Assembly (NCBI GenBank): GCA_946409855.1
Contig: CAMJXZ010000023.1
Location: forward strand, 1 to 17,433
From: an uncultured Clostridia bacterium
GTDB taxonomy: Bacteria; Bacillota; Clostridia; Christensenellales; Aristaeellaceae
Direction of reading: 5' to 3'
Length of the DNA: 17,433 bases
Positions 1-7,239 of this stretch are shown here, in pieces. The first letter of the stretch is position 1. The number at the start of each line of letters is the position of its first letter. Both the position numbers and the translations under genes were made by a program. The notes below the pieces were generated by a model, which had not been told where the DNA came from, searched no databases, and saw nothing but the letters and a program-made list of their open reading frames with translations.

Positions 1-1020
1 CTGGGCATTGATCTGGGTACCTCGAACGTCCTGATTTACGGGCGCAACCGGGGCATCATCTTCAAGGCCCCTGCGGTGATCGCCCTGAACCGGGACACCA
101 ATGCCGTCATTGCCATCGGGGAGGACGCCCACAAAATGCTCGGGCGCGCTCCCGGCAGCATCATCGTCAAACGCCCCCTCAAAGGCGGCGTCGCCGGGAA
201 AAACCTTTCCCTGGTCGGCGTCATGCTGCTGCAGTTCGTCATCGAGGCAAACGGCAAACACATGTTCCAGGGGCCCCGGGTCATCATGTCCGTTCCTCCC
301 GCGCTGAACGAGACGGAACGCCGCGCCATTACCGCCAGCCTGTTTGAGTCCGGCGCGCGCCGCACGCAGATCATTTCCAGGCCCATCGCCGCCGCCCTGG
401 GGGCGGATTTGCCCATCGGCGAAACCTACGGCGAAATGATCGTGGACATCGGGGGCAGCATCACCGATATCGCGGTCATTTCCATGGGCACCTGCGTGAT
501 CAACGAGAGCATCCCCATCGGGGGAGACAGTTTTGACGAGGCCATCATCCGCTACGTACGCCGCAAGCACAACCTGCTGATCGGCGAGATCACGGCCGAG
601 GAGGTCAAAACCCGCATCGGCTCCGTCATGCCCCGCCGGGACCCGCTGTACCTGGACATCACCGGGCGGGACCTGCTGAGCGGCCTGCCCAAGACCCTGC
701 GCATCACGTCGGACGAGGTGCTCGAAGCCCTGGACGACCCGCTGCAGGAACTGATTGAGGTCATTCACAGCGTGCTGGAGCGCACCCCCGCCGAGCTGGC
801 CGCCGATATTTTTGACAGCGGCATCGTCTTTTCCGGCGGCGGCGCGCTGCTGGAAGGCCTGAGCGACGCGGTCAGCATCGCGCTGAAAATCGGCTGCCGG
901 ATCGCCGATTCCCCGCAGGAATGCATCGCCCGCGGCTGCGGCCTGACGATGGAGAAATTCAACGAGTACAGCCGGTACCTGGTTTCCGGCCGGAAAAAGA
1001 ACCGCGGCGCCCAGCGCTGA
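1..1020 (+). CDS. MreB/Mbl-family actin-like protein, 5' partial, divergent
   Basis: This is an actin-like protein of the MreB/Mbl family, which forms membrane-associated filaments that guide lateral wall synthesis. The frame is open from base 1, so only a few N-terminal residues are missing; 339 residues are visible, close to the family's usual length. Numbering from base 1, the phosphate-1 loop GIDLGTSN is at residues 2-9, a phosphate-2-like segment VDIGGSITD at 148-156, and an adenosine-site motif SGGGALLEGL near 278-287. It departs from typical MreB in two places. The usual GGGT of phosphate-2 is GGSI, and the segment that normally reads IEEPMAAAIGA is ISRPIAAALGA at 125-135, so the acidic pair before the proline is gone. 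I infer a paralogue with altered or lost ATPase activity rather than the main MreB. The SH3 gene follows 52 nt downstream on the same strand, probably in one operon. Confidence 0.88.
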   Translation: MGIDLGTSNVLIYGRNRGIIFKAPAVIALNRDTNAVIAIGEDAHKMLGRAPGSIIVKRPLKGGVAGKNLSLVGVMLLQFVIEANGKHMFQGPRVIMSVPPALNETERRAITASLFESGARRTQIISRPIAAALGADLPIGETYGEMIVDIGGSITDIAVISMGTCVINESIPIGGDSFDEAIIRYVRRKHNLLIGEITAEEVKTRIGSVMPRRDPLYLDITGRDLLSGLPKTLRITSDEVLEALDDPLQELIEVIHSVLERTPAELAADIFDSGIVFSGGGALLEGLSDAVSIALKIGCRIADSPQECIARGCGLTMEKFNEYSRYLVSGRKKNRGAQR

Positions 1021-1072
1021 CGGTCCCGGCGGACGGATGAGGACAAACAGCTTTAGGAAGGGGGAGTCTTTC

Positions 1073-2182
1073 GTGAAGCGCGCGGCGCTGGCCTTCTTCA
1101 TGATCCTGTGCCTGTGTACGGCGGCGCCGGCCCTGGCGGACAAAACGGCGACGGTCATCGCGGTGGACGCTTCCTCCTGGCTTTCCGGGGATGATCCCAC
1201 GGCCTTCCTGCCGGAAAAGATGCTCGACGACGACGAGTGGTCCGCCTACGCCTTCTCCTTTACCGCGGCCCAGCCGGGCTCGGACATGCTCTGGTTCACC
1301 TTTTCCGCCCCCACCGCCGTCAACAGCCTGTGGATCAAAAACGGTTTCTGGGGAAACGGCCTGAACACGGTGTACGGCAGTGTCCGGGAGGCGGCGGTCG
1401 CTTTCCGGTACGGATATGAGGCGGATTACAGGGACGAAATCATCATCACCCTGCCCGACGATCCCGTCCGGCTGGATTACTCAAAGGCCAGCCTGGGGGA
1501 TCACCGGAACGTTTCCGCCGTCCGGGTCCGGATCCTGAGCATCTATTACGGCCAGGTTTTCCCGTACGAAGCGGGCATCACGGAGCTCCGCTTTGTCGAT
1601 ATGCAGGCGTCCGCCGCTCCACTGTACGGCAAGGCCACGATGAACTTGGCCACCCGCACCGGCCCCGGCACCCAGTACGACGGCGCGGGCACGTACTTTG
1701 TCAAAGGGGAATCCATCCGCGTGCTTTCCCGCGCGTGGGACAGCCGCAACAGCATCTGGTGGGTCAAGTGCGAGATCCCTTACCGGAAAGAGATCCGGGT
1801 GCTGTGGACAGGCTATAAACGGTTCGACAGCAAAACGCTTCCCCTGGAAAGCATCCCCATTGAGGACCCGTCCAACTACCGCACCACCAGGACGCCTACG
1901 CCCCGTCCCACTTCTTCCACCTCTTCTTCGGGCGGGCTGTACGGCCTGGCCACGACGAGGCTGTCCACCCGCACCGGCCCCGGCACCCAGTACGAAGACG
2001 GCGGCACCTACAACGTTTCCGGCCAGTACATCCGCGTCCTTTCCCGGGCGTGGGACAGCCGCAACAGCATCTGGTGGGTCAAATGCGAGATCCCGTACCG
2101 CGGTTCCGTCCGGGTGCTGTGGACGGGCTACAAACGCTTTGACGCGAGCACCCTGCCGCTGGAAAGCATCCCGATCGAATAA
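1073..2182 (+). CDS. Secreted protein with glycan-binding-like domain and two SH3-like repeats
   Basis: The chosen start is GTG at 1073, because a strong ribosome binding site (AGGAAGGGGG, 1055-1064) sits 8 nt upstream. The in-frame ATG at 1037 lacks one and would put a polar extension before the signal peptide. The 369-residue product begins with Lys-Arg and a hydrophobic stretch ending in ALA, a Sec signal peptide. Residues about 24-178 resemble the discoidin-like, NADase-type glycan-binding domain of Clostridia envelope proteins (WxSG, DDEWSAY, WIKNGFWG), by pattern only. Two SH3-like repeats follow (about 184-264 and 289-369). Each has TRTGPGTQY, an identical block of over 20 residues from IRVLSRAW to CEIPYR, and a TGYKRFD ending. 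A Pro/Thr/Ser linker of about 24 residues separates them. No catalytic domain is visible. I infer wall or glycan binding outside the cell; the partner is unknown. Confidence 0.85.
   Translation: MKRAALAFFMILCLCTAAPALADKTATVIAVDASSWLSGDDPTAFLPEKMLDDDEWSAYAFSFTAAQPGSDMLWFTFSAPTAVNSLWIKNGFWGNGLNTVYGSVREAAVAFRYGYEADYRDEIIITLPDDPVRLDYSKASLGDHRNVSAVRVRILSIYYGQVFPYEAGITELRFVDMQASAAPLYGKATMNLATRTGPGTQYDGAGTYFVKGESIRVLSRAWDSRNSIWWVKCEIPYRKEIRVLWTGYKRFDSKTLPLESIPIEDPSNYRTTRTPTPRPTSSTSSSGGLYGLATTRLSTRTGPGTQYEDGGTYNVSGQYIRVLSRAWDSRNSIWWVKCEIPYRGSVRVLWTGYKRFDASTLPLESIPIE
1622..2179 (+). repeat. 315-nt in-frame direct duplication encoding the two SH3-like repeats
   Basis: The segment starting CTGTACGGC at 1622 recurs at 1937, a period of 315 nt or 105 codons. 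The two copies (about 1622-1863 and 1937-2179) are almost identical through the block coding for AWDSRNSIWWVKCEIPYR. They differ mainly at third codon positions and in the TYFVKGES versus TYNVSGQY segment. This points to a fairly recent internal duplication, or to homogenisation between the copies. Confidence 0.85.
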
Positions 2183-2216
2183 AGCCGGACGGCATACCGC
2201 CCGGTACATCACATCC

Positions 2217-2296
2217 GCAGCAAAACGCTCCCCCCGGCCCTTCCGCCGTTTCCTCTCCGGCGGCAGGCTGTTGGGGGAGCGTTCTTCGTTTGCTGC
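2217..2296. terminator. Bidirectional Rho-independent terminator
   Basis: AACGCTCCCCC (2224-2234) pairs with GGGGGAGCGTT (2273-2283), and an inner GC-rich hairpin (CCGCCG...CGGCGG) fills the loop. The outer GCAGC/GCTGC bases extend the dyad to 2217-2296. The plus strand continues into a U-rich tail (CTTCGTTT), and the minus strand reads TTTTGC after the stem. It lies between convergent genes, so it can end both the SH3-protein transcript and the DUF1836 transcript. Confidence 0.75.
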
Positions 2297-2310
2297 AGGG
2301 TGTACCTTGT

Positions 2311-2760
2311 TCAGTCTTCCGGCTCAGGCTGTCCTGAGAGTTTTTGCCGGCACAGGTACTGGTATTCCGCGGCCTCGACGCACAGCTCCAGCGCGGGCAC
2401 ATCTTCCCGCAGGGGCAGCGCTTCGGCCAGCCTGGCCCAGGCGGCCCGGAACCGGCCGTACAGCGCCTCAGTATCCGGGGCGCTTTCCTCTTCCGCCGGG
2501 TGCAGCAGGCGGCGCAGGTTCTCCAGCGAAACCACCTGCTTGAGCACGGCGATCATCAGCAGCTGGGCCAGCGCGGCCCGGCCGTATTTTTTGCCCTTCG
2601 GGCGGTCCATGATCCCGGCCTTGACGTAGCTGTTGACCATGCCCGCCGTCAGTTCCACCGGCACAAAGCGCTGGGTATACAGGAGCATCTGGTCCATATA
2701 GAGCCCGAAATCCGGCAGGGCATCCCACGCGGGGGGGCATTCCGGCAGCTGATCCGTCAT
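2311..2760 (-). CDS. DUF1836 family protein, putative HTH regulator
   Basis: The 149-residue product matches the DUF1836 pattern. It has an N-terminal LPDFGLYMDQML segment, then LTAGMVNSYVKAGIM, PKGKKYGRAALAQLLMIAVLKQVVSLENLRRLL, which resembles a MerR-like winged helix with a recognition region around KKYGR. No membrane segment or signal peptide is present. A GGAAGGA ribosome binding site lies upstream of the ATG at 2760, and a promoter is visible further upstream. DUF1836 proteins are common in Bacillota and are presumed DNA-binding, but their targets are unknown to me. The SGNH hydrolase gene is divergent and shares a 160-nt intergenic region, so regulating that neighbour is possible but unproven. 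Confidence 0.85.
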   Translation of the reverse strand: MTDQLPECPPAWDALPDFGLYMDQMLLYTQRFVPVELTAGMVNSYVKAGIMDRPKGKKYGRAALAQLLMIAVLKQVVSLENLRRLLHPAEEESAPDTEALYGRFRAAWARLAEALPLREDVPALELCVEAAEYQYLCRQKLSGQPEPED

Positions 2761-2817
2761 CGCGTTCGTTCCGTCCTTCCTTCCGGCGGTTCTGATTACA
2801 GAGCCCGGAGTACAGAT

Positions 2818-2846
2818 ATCATAACATATCTCACCAAAACAGGCAA
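2818..2846 (-). promoter_or_regulatory. Promoter of the DUF1836 gene
   Basis: On the minus strand a -35 of TTGCCT (2841-2846) and a -10 of TATGAT (2818-2823) are separated by 17 nt. They read towards the DUF1836 start at 2760, giving a 5' leader of roughly 50 nt. Confidence 0.6.
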
Positions 2847-2857
2847 GCGGATTCTTC

Positions 2858-2886
2858 TTGACAAAATATTAATATTGATGTAATAT
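2858..2886 (+). promoter_or_regulatory. Strong sigma-A promoter of the SGNH hydrolase gene
   Basis: TTGACA (2858-2863), a 17-nt AT-rich spacer and TAATAT (2881-2886) form a near-consensus vegetative promoter. It lies 36 nt before the ATG at 2922 and is one of the few AT-rich patches in the window. It is back to back with the DUF1836 promoter, with only 11 nt between the two -35 boxes. Confidence 0.85.
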
Positions 2887-2921
2887 AGAATTGAATTTTA
2901 GATTATGAAGGGGTTGATTCC

Positions 2922-3632
2922 ATGTTCGTCAAGAATTCGTTTGTTCTTTGGGGGGATTCCATCGGGAAAGGCGTGGTATACAGCCCGGAAAGAGGCCGCT
3001 ACTGCCTGACACCGGAGCGCTGCGCGCGTCTGGTCAGCGATAAGGGGATCCGGCTGACGAGCTATGCCCGCTTCGGCGCCACCATCCGGGAAGGCTTCGC
3101 GGACTTCCTGAAGGAAAAAACGGAGCCCGGCAGCGCCGTCCTGATCCAGTACGGCGGCAACGACTGCGATTTGGACTGGCAGGCCGTCTCCGACCGCCCG
3201 GACGTTTTCCACGACGGGAAGACGCCGCTCCATGAGTTTGGCCTGCTGCTGCGCCGTTTCGCGCAGGAGGCGCGGGCGCGGGGCGGTCTTCCGGTGCTGG
3301 TACTGCCGCCGCCGCTGTATTCCGCCCGCTACTTCGCCTGGGTTTCCCGGGGCAGGAATCAGGACGCGATCCTCCGGTATCTGGGGGACGTCGAGCACAT
3401 CGGCCGCTGGCACGGAACGTACGTGGAAGCCATCCGGGCCGCCGCGCGGGACACGGACAGCCCCCTGCTGGACTTTCACACGCCCTTCCTCCGGGCGATG
3501 AACTACCCGGCCCTCATGTGTGAGGACGGGATCCACCCCTCCCGGGAAGGGCAGCGGCTGATGGCGGAAACCGCGCTGGAAAAACTGGACGCCCTCGCCC
3601 CGGCGCTTTTGTCCCTGGGGGCGACGGCGTAA
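2922..3632 (+). CDS. SGNH/GDSL-type hydrolase
   Basis: This is a 236-residue SGNH-superfamily hydrolase, a serine esterase or lipase-like enzyme. The sequence shows block I GDS at residues 11-13 (nucleophile Ser13), a block II-like glycine in ARFGAT (Gly52), block III GGND at 78-81 (Asn80) and block V DGIHPS at 202-207 (Asp202, His205), so all four catalytic positions are present. No signal peptide or membrane segment is seen, so it is probably cytoplasmic. The substrate cannot be read from sequence. The ribosome binding site AAGGGG (2908-2913) lies 8 nt before the ATG. It is convergent with the downstream permease gene, with only 7 nt between the stop codons and no terminator there. Confidence 0.88.
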   Translation: MFVKNSFVLWGDSIGKGVVYSPERGRYCLTPERCARLVSDKGIRLTSYARFGATIREGFADFLKEKTEPGSAVLIQYGGNDCDLDWQAVSDRPDVFHDGKTPLHEFGLLLRRFAQEARARGGLPVLVLPPPLYSARYFAWVSRGRNQDAILRYLGDVEHIGRWHGTYVEAIRAAARDTDSPLLDFHTPFLRAMNYPALMCEDGIHPSREGQRLMAETALEKLDALAPALLSLGATA

Positions 3633-3639
3633 AGCGGCC

Positions 3640-4362
3640 TCATCCGACGTTCCCGATGAACAGCAGGACGCCGCACACCACCAGCAGCACCGCGGCGCAC
3701 CGCCGCACGGTCTGCTCCCGGACTTTGCCCGCGAAGCGGATGCCCAGGAACAGCCCCAGCCCCATCGCCGGATACAGGGACAGGGCCCGGAGCAGCACGT
3801 CTTTTGTCAGCAGCCCCGTCAGCAGATAGACCGGCAGCATCACCAGGTTGCCAGCGGTAAAGATCGCCGACATGTTGGCCTTGAGCGTCCGGCTGTCCGG
3901 GATCACCCGGCCCATCACCGCGGCCAGCAGCACCCCGATGCCGAACAGCCCATTGATCACCCCGGAAACGCCGGTCAGCGCCAGCACCGCCCATTTGGGC
4001 GGTGTTTTTTGCGCGCCTTCCCTCCGCAGCAGCATGTCCGCCCCCAGCAGCGCGATCACGATCCCGCACAGCACCTTGAGGGCCCGGCTGTCCATGTTCC
4101 TGAGCAGCAGCACGCCGGGGATCACCGCCAGCATGGTGATCAGGGCCCCGGACAGCCACAGCTCCGTCTTCAGGTATTTCCGGTGCTTGACGGTCAGGGC
4201 GATATTGGCCGGAAACGTCAGCACATAGTCCACCGGCGTCAGGTCGGTATTATCCAGCGCCAGCGCCATCAGCCCGGTATGGATCGGGGAATTGCCGAAC
4301 CCGGCCACGCCCTTGACGAAATAGCCCAGCGTCACCACGGCAAACCACATCGCGTACAGCAT
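3640..4362 (-). CDS. TauE/SafE-family membrane permease
   Basis: The 240-residue, strongly hydrophobic protein has about seven to eight predicted membrane helices. It shows the two glycine-rich half-motifs of the TauE/SafE (DUF81) family: GYFVKGVAGFGNSPI near the N-terminus and ALTGVSGVINGLFGIGVLL in the middle. Family members export or import anions such as sulfite, sulfoacetate and other organosulfur compounds; the substrate here is unknown. A GAGGGAGG ribosome binding site lies just upstream of the ATG at 4362. A TACAAT-type -10 occurs near 4400 on the minus strand without a convincing -35. It is separated from the LysM gene by a terminator, so it is its own unit. Confidence 0.88.
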   Translation of the reverse strand: MLYAMWFAVVTLGYFVKGVAGFGNSPIHTGLMALALDNTDLTPVDYVLTFPANIALTVKHRKYLKTELWLSGALITMLAVIPGVLLLRNMDSRALKVLCGIVIALLGADMLLRREGAQKTPPKWAVLALTGVSGVINGLFGIGVLLAAVMGRVIPDSRTLKANMSAIFTAGNLVMLPVYLLTGLLTKDVLLRALSLYPAMGLGLFLGIRFAGKVREQTVRRCAAVLLVVCGVLLFIGNVG

Positions 4363-4507
4363 CCGCAGCCTCCCTCTTCAAACGAAAAGTCACGACGATT
4401 GTATCATAAACCGCCCGTTCGCGCCAGATATCCTCCAAAGAAAGTGCCGGCCTCCTCCGGGAGATCTTCTGCAAATGGTCTTCATCGTGAGATCCGTTCT
4501 GTCCCGG

Positions 4508-4554
4508 AAAATAAAAAACCGGAGCGCCACAGCGTTCCGCCGTGCCGCTCCCGG
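4508..4554 (-). terminator. Rho-independent terminator of the moxR/DUF58/transglutaminase/LysM unit
   Basis: Read on the minus strand, CCGGGAGCG (4546-4554) pairs with CGCTCCGG (4519-4526) around a GC-rich loop, followed by TTTTTTATTTT. It lies about 30 nt after the LysM stop codon and closes that transcript before the permease gene. Confidence 0.85.
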
Positions 4555-4581
4555 TATGATGGATGGGAGATGGGTGATGTG

Positions 4582-4839
4582 TTATGCCGCTCTCATGGGG
4601 ATGTACAGGTAGGTGTTCGCGATGATCAGGTTGCGGTGCTTGATCTGGGGGTTGACCCGCAGAATGGCGTTCATCGTGGTGTGGAACGCTTTGGCGATCC
4701 GGATCAGGGTGTCGCCGGGCTGGATCAGGTAGAGCGTGCAGCCCGCCTTGGCCGCCGGCTTTTTGACGCGGCCGCCCGCGATATTGCCCATTTCGTCCAG
4801 AGAGATTTCATTTACTTTCATCATTTCAAATTCAGACAT
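4582..4839 (-). CDS. Small LysM protein with a double-glycine (bacteriocin-type) leader
   Basis: The 85-residue product starts at the ATG at 4837-4839, because AAAGGAG lies 8 nt upstream; the in-frame ATG six codons earlier would sit over that site. Residues 12-23 read ISLDEMGNIAGG, matching the LSxxELxxIxGG leader consensus of peptides cleaved and exported by C39-peptidase ABC transporters: Ser at -11, Glu at -8, Met at -7, Ile at -4, Gly-Gly at -2/-1. After the cut come a short basic linker (RVKKPAAKAG) and one LysM domain (about 36-81), with YLIQPGDTLIRIAKAF and a closing YLYIP. LysM binds N-acetylglucosamine glycans such as peptidoglycan. There is no Sec signal peptide. The gene lies 63 nt after the transglutaminase gene with no terminator between them, so it is probably its last operon partner. 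No matching transporter is in the window. The leader and LysM are seen; export by a C39 transporter is inferred. Confidence 0.88.
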   Translation of the reverse strand: MSEFEMMKVNEISLDEMGNIAGGRVKKPAAKAGCTLYLIQPGDTLIRIAKAFHTTMNAILRVNPQIKHRNLIIANTYLYIPMRAA

Positions 4840-4902
4840 GGTATTGTCTCCTTTCATTTATCTGCCAGCTGATGTTTTTTCTTCTTCTTTGGGAAGCTGC
4901 TG

Positions 4903-7239
4903 TCATTTGCGCTTCCTTAAGTTGATACGCTCCTTTTCCCGGGACGGCAGTTTCCCGCCGGGTTTTTCGCGTCTTTTTTTCCGGTCTTCTTTCATCAGCC
5001 GCAGGCGGACCTGCATCCGCTCCAGGGGAGACATCGCCTGCCGGAGCGCTTCCCACGCGCCGACAAACAGGGACAGGCTCATCGGGTGCTCGCCGTAGAC
5101 CTCCCCGCTGTAGGAGGCAAAGGCTTTGGTCAGGGGGATGTTCGGGTAATACGGCTGGATCCGGTGGACGTACTCGTCCAGGGTTTCCCCGGGATTCCGT
5201 CCGTGGCCGGTGGCCGTGAGGCCTTCTTCCAGCGCGGTATACAGGATGAGGGCGCCCCGCTGGGGCTGCCGGCGGGCGGCGCGCACGGGCTCCGTCCGGA
5301 ACAGGCAGATGAGCAGCCGCGTCAGCGCGGCCGCCGGCAGGATCAGCAGCGCCCACAGCCAGCTGAACGTCCCGCCTTTCGGTTTCGTCCGGCCGGGCGG
5401 CGGGTCCGTCGGGCCGGGGGACGGCGCGGGGCTGGGCGTCTGGAAAGCCTCGCCCTCGGGTTCCCCTTCCTCATCCGGGATTTCCGAAGGCGCCGGGGTC
5501 GGCGTCGCGCGGTCCGGACGCGGCGTCTCTTCGTCCTGCGGGGGGTCCGGCAGTTCGTTTCCGCCGTTCTGCCGCGGGTCGTCGTCCCAGACGGTTTCCT
5601 CATTGCCCGGGGTAGCGTCCAGCGTCAGCCAGCCGAACCCCTTCAGATAAACTTCCGTCCAGGCGTGGCCCATCTTCCCGGTGACCACGGTGTACCCGCT
5701 CTCATCCGGCTGCACCAGATATCCCGCGACAAAGCGTGCCGGGATCCCCTGCAGGCGGCACAGCAGGGTCATCGCGGTGGCAAAATAGGTACAGTAGCCC
5801 TTCTTTTCCCGCAGCAGGAACCAGCTGACAAAATCCGTGTTGGGCGGCGGATCGGATACGTCCAGGGTATAGGGGAACGATTCACGGAGCCAGTTCCGGA
5901 TGGAGATCGCCCGCGCCAGCAGGTCCTCCTGCCCGCCGGCCGCCTGAAAGGACAGCTCGGTCACCGCGCTGTTCAGCCGGACAAAATCCGGCACGGTCAG
6001 ATATTTTTCCAGGATTTCGGCGTAATCCGGGTCCTCTTCCGACGCCGCTCTCCGCACCCATTCCTTCGTCCGGCTCCGGTCGGCAAGGACCGGCAGATAC
6101 CGGACGGTATAGCTGTCCCCCGCCTGGAGGTTCCTGCTCAGGAAGACCTCGGACGCTGCGTTGTAATAGGGTACCATGGACGGGCTGTCCGGGGTGAGTT
6201 CCTGCATGCGGTCCGGCACGTACAGGGTGGTGGCGGCGTCCCGCGTCATCCGCACCCGGACCTCCGCCAGCGCTTCTTCCTCCGCGCCCTTGGGAATCTC
6301 CTGGTTGAGAACGCGCTTCCGCTCGTTCTGCTGAAGCACGTTGATATACAGATACCGCTGATAGGACAGGGTATCCTGCCAGCTGACCCCGGTATAGGCG
6401 TTGCGGGGGGAGGCGCGGAGATAGACCGTCTGATCCGTCCAGACCTCCATGACCGGCGCGTTTTCCGGCTGCGCCCTGCCGCCCATGAGGTCGTTGAATT
6501 CGTCCGCCCGAGGCAGGTATCCGTCTCCCCGCAGGGAATATCCCTGCCTGTAGCCGCTGTCCCGGGCAGGCAGATACGCTTCCAGGACCTCATACGCCTT
6601 TTCCGCGCCCTGGCGAAGGGTTTCGCTGGACGGGGCCTTCGGGGGAACGATGATGAGGGACAGGGCCACCAGCGCCGCGGTCACCGCCGCGGCGCCCAGC
6701 CTGGCCCGGCCGGAGCGGGCCCTGGCCACCATCAGCAGGATCCCGGCCGCGGGCAGCGCCGTCCACCACAGGGGCAGCGAAGGGGCGGTCAGGTACGAGG
6801 GCAGCAGGGCGATCACCGCCGCGAGCCCCATCAGCAGCGGGGAATCCAGCAGACAGATGGCCGCGCACAGCACGGCGGCCGACGCGCCAATGGCCAGGGT
6901 AAACTCTCCACGGTACAGCAGCAGCACCTCATGGCCCATCTGCGGGTACTGCAGCATCGCGCTCACGCCCCGGAAAGCGCCGGCCAGCGGGCCGCCGCCC
7001 GCCCCCGCCCAGATCAGCACGCCCACCGCGGGGATGAACAGCAGCCCCCAGTAATCCGTCGCCGCGCAGGCCACGGAAAACAGGACGGCCGCCCCGCCGC
7101 AGAGAACGGCCAGCAGGACATAATCCACCGCCGGGAACAGCGCGCCGCAGACGCCGGCCGCGATCCCGAAGGCGCACAGAAAGCCGGCAATCACCCGCAC
7201 GGCGGTCAGCGCCGCGTTTTCCTTAAGCCGGCGTAACAT
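4903..7239 (-). CDS. Membrane transglutaminase-like protein (TgpA/DUF4129 type)
   Basis: The 778-residue protein begins with about six hydrophobic segments (residues 1-190), then an extracytoplasmic region with a transglutaminase-like core. The Cys-His-Asp triad is visible: Cys483 in GYCTYFATAM, His525 in GHAWTEVY and Asp541 in LTLDATPG. A low-complexity Pro/Glu/Thr linker (about 550-615) leads to a final membrane helix (about 625-648) and a cytoplasmic DUF4129-like tail (GETLDEYVHR to the RLMKEDRKKRR end). Such proteins may act as wall-side proteases or transglutaminases; the substrate is unknown. The start has GGAGG upstream, and it overlaps the DUF58 gene by 17 nt, so translation is probably coupled. 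MoxR, DUF58 and transglutaminase genes together are a recurring bacterial cluster. Confidence 0.9.
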   Translation of the reverse strand: MLRRLKENAALTAVRVIAGFLCAFGIAAGVCGALFPAVDYVLLAVLCGGAAVLFSVACAATDYWGLLFIPAVGVLIWAGAGGGPLAGAFRGVSAMLQYPQMGHEVLLLYRGEFTLAIGASAAVLCAAICLLDSPLLMGLAAVIALLPSYLTAPSLPLWWTALPAAGILLMVARARSGRARLGAAAVTAALVALSLIIVPPKAPSSETLRQGAEKAYEVLEAYLPARDSGYRQGYSLRGDGYLPRADEFNDLMGGRAQPENAPVMEVWTDQTVYLRASPRNAYTGVSWQDTLSYQRYLYINVLQQNERKRVLNQEIPKGAEEEALAEVRVRMTRDAATTLYVPDRMQELTPDSPSMVPYYNAASEVFLSRNLQAGDSYTVRYLPVLADRSRTKEWVRRAASEEDPDYAEILEKYLTVPDFVRLNSAVTELSFQAAGGQEDLLARAISIRNWLRESFPYTLDVSDPPPNTDFVSWFLLREKKGYCTYFATAMTLLCRLQGIPARFVAGYLVQPDESGYTVVTGKMGHAWTEVYLKGFGWLTLDATPGNEETVWDDDPRQNGGNELPDPPQDEETPRPDRATPTPAPSEIPDEEGEPEGEAFQTPSPAPSPGPTDPPPGRTKPKGGTFSWLWALLILPAAALTRLLICLFRTEPVRAARRQPQRGALILYTALEEGLTATGHGRNPGETLDEYVHRIQPYYPNIPLTKAFASYSGEVYGEHPMSLSLFVGAWEALRQAMSPLERMQVRLRLMKEDRKKRREKPGGKLPSREKERINLRKRK

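Noticed and set aside
1037..1072. Earlier ATG start for the SH3-repeat protein
   Set aside because: No ribosome binding site precedes it, and it would add 12 polar residues in front of a clean signal peptide that starts at the GTG with AGGAAGGGGG upstream.
4840..4857. Earlier ATG start for the LysM protein
   Set aside because: It would place the start codon just before the AAAGGAG site that serves the downstream ATG, and adds MKGDNT, which is not part of the leader pattern.
5086..7236. A 716-codon open frame on the plus strand
   Set aside because: It is antisense to the transglutaminase-like gene, whose catalytic motifs, start and ribosome binding site are clear. The translation is Arg/Gly/Gln-rich low complexity, typical of a shadow frame in GC-rich DNA.
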